Below are positions 6,538-8,639 of a stretch of 8,639 nucleotides of DNA, one piece after another. Origin of the DNA: Polaromonas sp. (GTDB lineage Bacteria; Pseudomonadota; Gammaproteobacteria; Burkholderiales; Burkholderiaceae_C); contig JANYFF010000577.1 in the NCBI GenBank assembly GCA_025362825.1, positions 1 through 8,639 on the forward strand, in the 5' to 3' direction. The first letter of the stretch is position 1. Each line of letters starts with the position of its first letter. A program made the translations under genes and the position numbers. The notes under the pieces were generated by a model. The model did no database searches. It worked only from the letters and a program-made list of their open reading frames with translations, and was not told the origin of the DNA.

Positions 6538-6906
6538 ATGCGTCACTATGAGATCGTCTTGCTGATCCACCCGGATCAAAGCGAGCAAGTCCCGGCTATG
6601 CTGGAACGTTACAAGGGCATGATCACCGCTGGCGGTGGCACTGTGCACCGTGTTGAAGACTGGGGCCGCCGTCAACTGGTGTACCTGATCCAGAAACTGG
6701 CCAAAGCCCATTACCTGTGCATCAACATCGAAGCCAGCCAAGCTGTGATGGAAGAAATTGAACACGCGTTCAAGTTCAACGATGCTGTGCTGCGCCACCT
6801 GACCGTCGTCAAGAAGAAAGCCGAAACCGGCCCATCCTTGATGATGCGCAACGTCGAACGCGAAGAAGCGCGCAAGACCCAGCAAGCTGAATACGCCGGC
6901 AACTAA
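6538..6906 (+). CDS. rpsF: 30S ribosomal protein S6
   Basis: S6 is a small-subunit protein that pairs with S18 on the central domain of 16S rRNA. The 122-residue product opens with MRHYEIVLLIHPDQSEQVP, the first S6 strand and helix, and continues through GGTVHRVEDWGRRQLVYLI (about 33-51) and HYLCINIEA (59-67) to FKFNDAVLRHLTV (78-90), the standard ferredoxin-like S6 core. The C-tail (91-122) is charged and ends EYAGN, without the poly-glutamate target seen in E. coli. Length is normal. A strong AAAAGGAG lies 4 bases before the ATG. It is the first gene of the operon; its TAA is 7 bases before the priB start. Confidence 0.97.
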   Translation: MRHYEIVLLIHPDQSEQVPAMLERYKGMITAGGGTVHRVEDWGRRQLVYLIQKLAKAHYLCINIEASQAVMEEIEHAFKFNDAVLRHLTVVKKKAETGPSLMMRNVEREEARKTQQAEYAGN

Positions 6907-6913
6907 TCAGACA

Positions 6914-7201
6914 TTGAACACCGTAGCGTTGACTGCGCGTATCGCCGAGGCAAGTCCTCTTCGCTACACGCCGGCAGGAATCCCGGCCCTCAACCTGGTC
7001 CTCGAACACGAGTCCGAAGTTGAAGAGGCAGGGGTCAAGAGGCAAGTCAAGCTGACAGTCAGGGCGGTCGCATTTGGAGCACTGGCTGAAAGTTCAGCCC
7101 GGCTCGAACTAGGCAAGCTCCAGCTGTTCAACGGTTTTCTGATTAATGCACGCACCAGCAAAAGCATCGTTTTTCATATCCAAGAAATAACCCAGATTTA
7201 A
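6914..7201 (+). CDS. priB: Primosomal replication protein N (PriB), TTG start
   Basis: PriB is a small dimeric OB-fold protein that binds single-stranded DNA and PriA and helps reload DnaB at stalled forks. The 95-residue product has the family pattern: an N-terminal strand (NTVALTARI), the loop LRYTPAGIPALNLVLEHES (about 16-34), which aligns with the SPSGIPHCQFVLEHRS region of E. coli PriB, EEAGVKRQV (37-45), and C-terminal strands GFLI and IVFHIQEI. The start is TTG at 6914: no in-frame ATG gives a family-like N-terminus, and the next residues match the expected beginning. There is no recognisable Shine-Dalgarno, and the start is only 7 bases after the rpsF stop, so translation is probably coupled to S6. 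Its TAA overlaps the AAGGAG that serves rpsR. Length is slightly below the 104 residues of E. coli. Confidence 0.92.
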   Translation: MNTVALTARIAEASPLRYTPAGIPALNLVLEHESEVEEAGVKRQVKLTVRAVAFGALAESSARLELGKLQLFNGFLINARTSKSIVFHIQEITQI

Positions 7202-7211
7202 GGAGTCCATC

Positions 7212-7496
7212 ATGCCCGGACCGAAACGTTTCAATAAAGACAAGCGCCCAAAGCGCAACACACAATCACTGCTGTTCAAGCGCAAGCGCTTTTGCCGCTT
7301 CACCGCTGCCGGCGTCGAAGAAATCGACTACAAAGACATCGACACCCTGCGTGACTTTGTCTCTGAAAATGGCAAGATCATCCCCGCACGCCTGACCGGC
7401 ACGCGCGCGATTTTCCAGCGCCAGATCAACACCGCCGTCAAGCGCGCTCGCTTCCTCGCGATGCTGCCTTACAGCGACCAGCACCGCACCCTGTAA
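7212..7496 (+). CDS. rpsR: 30S ribosomal protein S18
   Basis: S18 binds with S6 to the platform of the small ribosomal subunit. The 94-residue product contains KRKRFCRFTAAGVEEIDYKD (23-42), GKIIPARLTGTRA (about 55-67), and FQRQINTAVKRARFLAMLPY (68-87), all standard S18 sequence. It is longer than the 75-residue E. coli protein because of a basic N-terminal extension (residues 1-20, rich in Lys, Arg and Pro), which I believe is common in betaproteobacterial S18 but did not check. The ATG follows AAGGAG (7200-7205) at a normal distance. The next gene, rplI, begins 12 bases after the stop. Confidence 0.97.
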   Translation: MPGPKRFNKDKRPKRNTQSLLFKRKRFCRFTAAGVEEIDYKDIDTLRDFVSENGKIIPARLTGTRAIFQRQINTAVKRARFLAMLPYSDQHRTL

Positions 7497-7508
7497 GGAG
7501 TCACGACC

Positions 7509-7961
7509 ATGCAAATTATTCTGCTCGACAAAGTCGTTAACCTCGGCAACCTCGGCGAAGTCGTCAAGGTAAAAGATGGCTACGCACGCAATTTCCTGAT
7601 CCCTTCCGGCCGCGCACGCCGCGCCACCGAAGCCAACAAGGCCGAGTTTGAAGCCAAGCGCGTCGTACTTGAAAAAGCCGCTGCTGCCAAGCTGGCCGAG
7701 TCGCAAGCCCAAGGTACGAAGCTCGGTGGCACGACCATCAAGCTGACGCAAAAAGCCGGCGTTGATGGCCGTCTGTTTGGTTCCGTCACCAATCACGACA
7801 TCGCAGCTGAACTGACTAAGCAGGGCTTTGCGGTTGCCAAATCGCAAATCCGCATGCCTAACGGCCCGTTGAAGACCACTGGTGACCATCCTGTCAGCGT
7901 TGCGCTGCACACCGACGTACTGGTTGAAATCAACGTTACCGTGTACGGCGAAACAGCGTAA
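7509..7961 (+). CDS. rplI: 50S ribosomal protein L9
   Basis: L9 is a two-domain large-subunit protein joined by a long helix; it binds 23S rRNA near the L1 stalk and helps maintain reading-frame fidelity. The 150-residue product shows the full L9 N-domain signature at residues 13-34 (Gly13, Gly16, Val21, Gly24, Tyr25, Asn28, Phe29, Leu30, Gly34). Residues 40-75 form the charged connecting helix, and DGRLFGSVTNHDIA (about 86-99) marks the C-domain. Length matches the E. coli protein (149). The ATG follows TAAGGAG, which overlaps the rpsR stop. It is the last gene of the operon, with a terminator hairpin starting 20 bases after the stop. Confidence 0.97.
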   Translation: MQIILLDKVVNLGNLGEVVKVKDGYARNFLIPSGRARRATEANKAEFEAKRVVLEKAAAAKLAESQAQGTKLGGTTIKLTQKAGVDGRLFGSVTNHDIAAELTKQGFAVAKSQIRMPNGPLKTTGDHPVSVALHTDVLVEINVTVYGETA

Positions 7962-7980
7962 GCTTTTCACCGCTCCCCGA

Positions 7981-8007
7981 AAAGCCGCTCTGTTGAGCGG
8001 CTTTTTT
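7981..8007 (+). terminator. Rho-independent terminator after rplI
   Basis: A perfect 10-bp stem, AAAGCCGCTC (7981-7990) with GAGCGGCTTT (7995-8004), closes a TGTT loop and runs into a T-tract (8002-8007). It starts 20 bases after the rplI stop. This is a textbook intrinsic terminator and indicates that the rpsF-priB-rpsR-rplI transcript ends here and that dnaB is at least partly transcribed from its own promoter. The A-run before the stem gives it some capacity in the reverse direction as well. Confidence 0.95.
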
Positions 8008-8029
8008 CATGGGCTTGCGCAGCCGGGCA

Positions 8030-8094
8030 CTGTGCACACGTTTGCGCCACATTTGCACCCGATTTCCCCAAGTTATCAACAGGGTTGTGCATAG
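8030..8094. promoter_or_regulatory. Cluster of DnaA-box-like 9-mers upstream of dnaB
   Basis: Compared with the DnaA box TTWTNCACA, TTATCAACA (8073-8081, +) and CTATGCACA (8086-8094, minus strand) each differ at one position. They are in opposite orientation and 4 bases apart. Two weaker matches with two mismatches each are ATTTGCACC (8051-8059, +) and CTGTGCACA (8030-8038, +, overlapping a similar 9-mer on the other strand). The cluster lies 51-115 bases before the dnaB ATG, where a DnaA-responsive operator would make sense. No good -35/-10 pair was recognised in 8008-8144. Confidence 0.4.
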
Positions 8095-8144
8095 GGATTT
8101 CCGTTTTGCGGACGTACCATTTAGCACCCCTCCAGGAACCCCCC

Positions 8145-8639
8145 ATGTCCGCTGTACTTTCCCCCTTTGACGACTCCCGCTACACCCCCGACAAGCAGAT
8201 AGCGCAGCTGCGCATACCGCCACATTCCATTGAAGGCGAATCCAGCGTGCTGGGTGGCCTGCTGCTTGACAACGGCGCCTGGGACCGCGTCGGCGACCTG
8301 CTGGTCGATGCCGACTTTTACCGGGCCGAGCACAAGCTGATTTACGCCGCGGTTGGTGCGCTTATCAACGCCACCAAGCCGGCCGACGTCATCACGGTGT
8401 ACGAGCACCTGCAAAATCAGGGTAAGGCTGATGAAGTGGGCGGCTTGAGCTACCTTAACTCGCTCGCCCAATACGTACCCAGCGCGGCCAATATCCGCCG
8501 CTATGCAGAGATCGTGCGCGAGCGCTCCATCCTGCGCAAGCTGGTGGCTGCAAGCGACGAGATCGCCACCAACGCCTTTAACCCGCAGGGCAAGGCCGTG
8601 GCCATGATCCTCGACGAAGCCGAGCAGAAAATCTTCAAC
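8145..8639 (+). CDS. dnaB: Replicative DNA helicase DnaB, N-terminal part, cut by the window end
   Basis: DnaB is the hexameric 5'-3' helicase that unwinds DNA at the fork and recruits DnaG primase. The frame is open for 165 codons to the last base, against about 470 residues for the full protein. Residues 1-24 are a variable tail. The DnaB N-terminal helical domain follows: IPPHSIEGESSVLGGLLLDN (24-43), DADFYRAEHKLIY (55-67), PADVITVYEHL (79-89), GGLSYLNSLA (99-108), and PSAANIRRYAEIVRERSILR (112-131). The segment ILDEAEQKIF (155-164) is the linker helix before the RecA-like ATPase, which lies outside the window, so Walker motifs cannot be checked. The ATG follows AGGAA (8134-8138) at 6 bases. 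The rplI terminator separates it from the upstream operon. DnaB beside priB and rplI is the usual betaproteobacterial arrangement. Confidence 0.95.
   Translation, partial: MSAVLSPFDDSRYTPDKQIAQLRIPPHSIEGESSVLGGLLLDNGAWDRVGDLLVDADFYRAEHKLIYAAVGALINATKPADVITVYEHLQNQGKADEVGGLSYLNSLAQYVPSAANIRRYAEIVRERSILRKLVAASDEIATNAFNPQGKAVAMILDEAEQKIFN

Noticed and set aside
7266..7970. Minus-strand open frame of 234 codons opposite rpsR and rplI
   Set aside because: It runs across two conserved ribosomal protein genes and their spacer and matches no family I know; it is a compositional shadow.

Overview
The window looks like chromosomal DNA of a betaproteobacterium, most likely order Burkholderiales and close to Comamonadaceae (Polaromonas/Rhodoferax-like). 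The grounds are high GC with GC-rich third codon positions, the gene order rpsF-priB-rpsR-rplI followed by dnaB, a symporter pair of the DUF4212/VC_2705 type with a long insert, and two intergenic repeats of a style I recall from that family. The taxonomic call rests on family knowledge and recalled resemblance; no search was run.

Layout. Positions 1-1667 (+) hold the C-terminal two thirds or so of phosphoenolpyruvate synthase (ppsA), cut by the window edge. A 172-base gap with an imperfect inverted repeat (1741-1811) separates it from a convergent gene at 1840-3678 (-), a 612-residue polytopic membrane protein resembling YfhO/GT-C-type proteins, function unknown. A 256-base divergent intergenic region follows. 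Next come two overlapping genes (3935-4195 and 4195-6315, +) for the small and large subunits of a sodium:solute symporter. The large subunit has a charged periplasmic insert of about 130 residues and an EF-hand-like loop. A 222-base gap (6316-6537) holds a hairpin-rich GC repeat, a TATAAT -10 candidate and a leader hairpin. The ribosomal/primosomal operon follows: rpsF (S6), priB (TTG start), rpsR (S18) and rplI (L9), closed by a strong intrinsic terminator at 7981-8007. The last 495 bases start dnaB, the replicative helicase, preceded by several DnaA-box-like 9-mers.

How the genes relate. PpsA makes PEP from pyruvate for gluconeogenesis. The symporter probably imports a small organic acid, so both would suit growth on organic acids, but they are separate units and the link is only inference. 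S6, S18 and L9 are ribosomal proteins. PriB and DnaB both act in replication: PriB helps PriA reload DnaB at stalled forks. The operon therefore joins translation and replication functions, as is usual in this class.

I see no defence system, mobile element, CRISPR array, tRNA or rRNA. Most of the window is ordinary core genome. The points worth a second look are the two periplasmic elaborations of the symporter, the orphan membrane protein, the rpsF leader, the DnaA-like boxes before dnaB and the two intergenic repeats.
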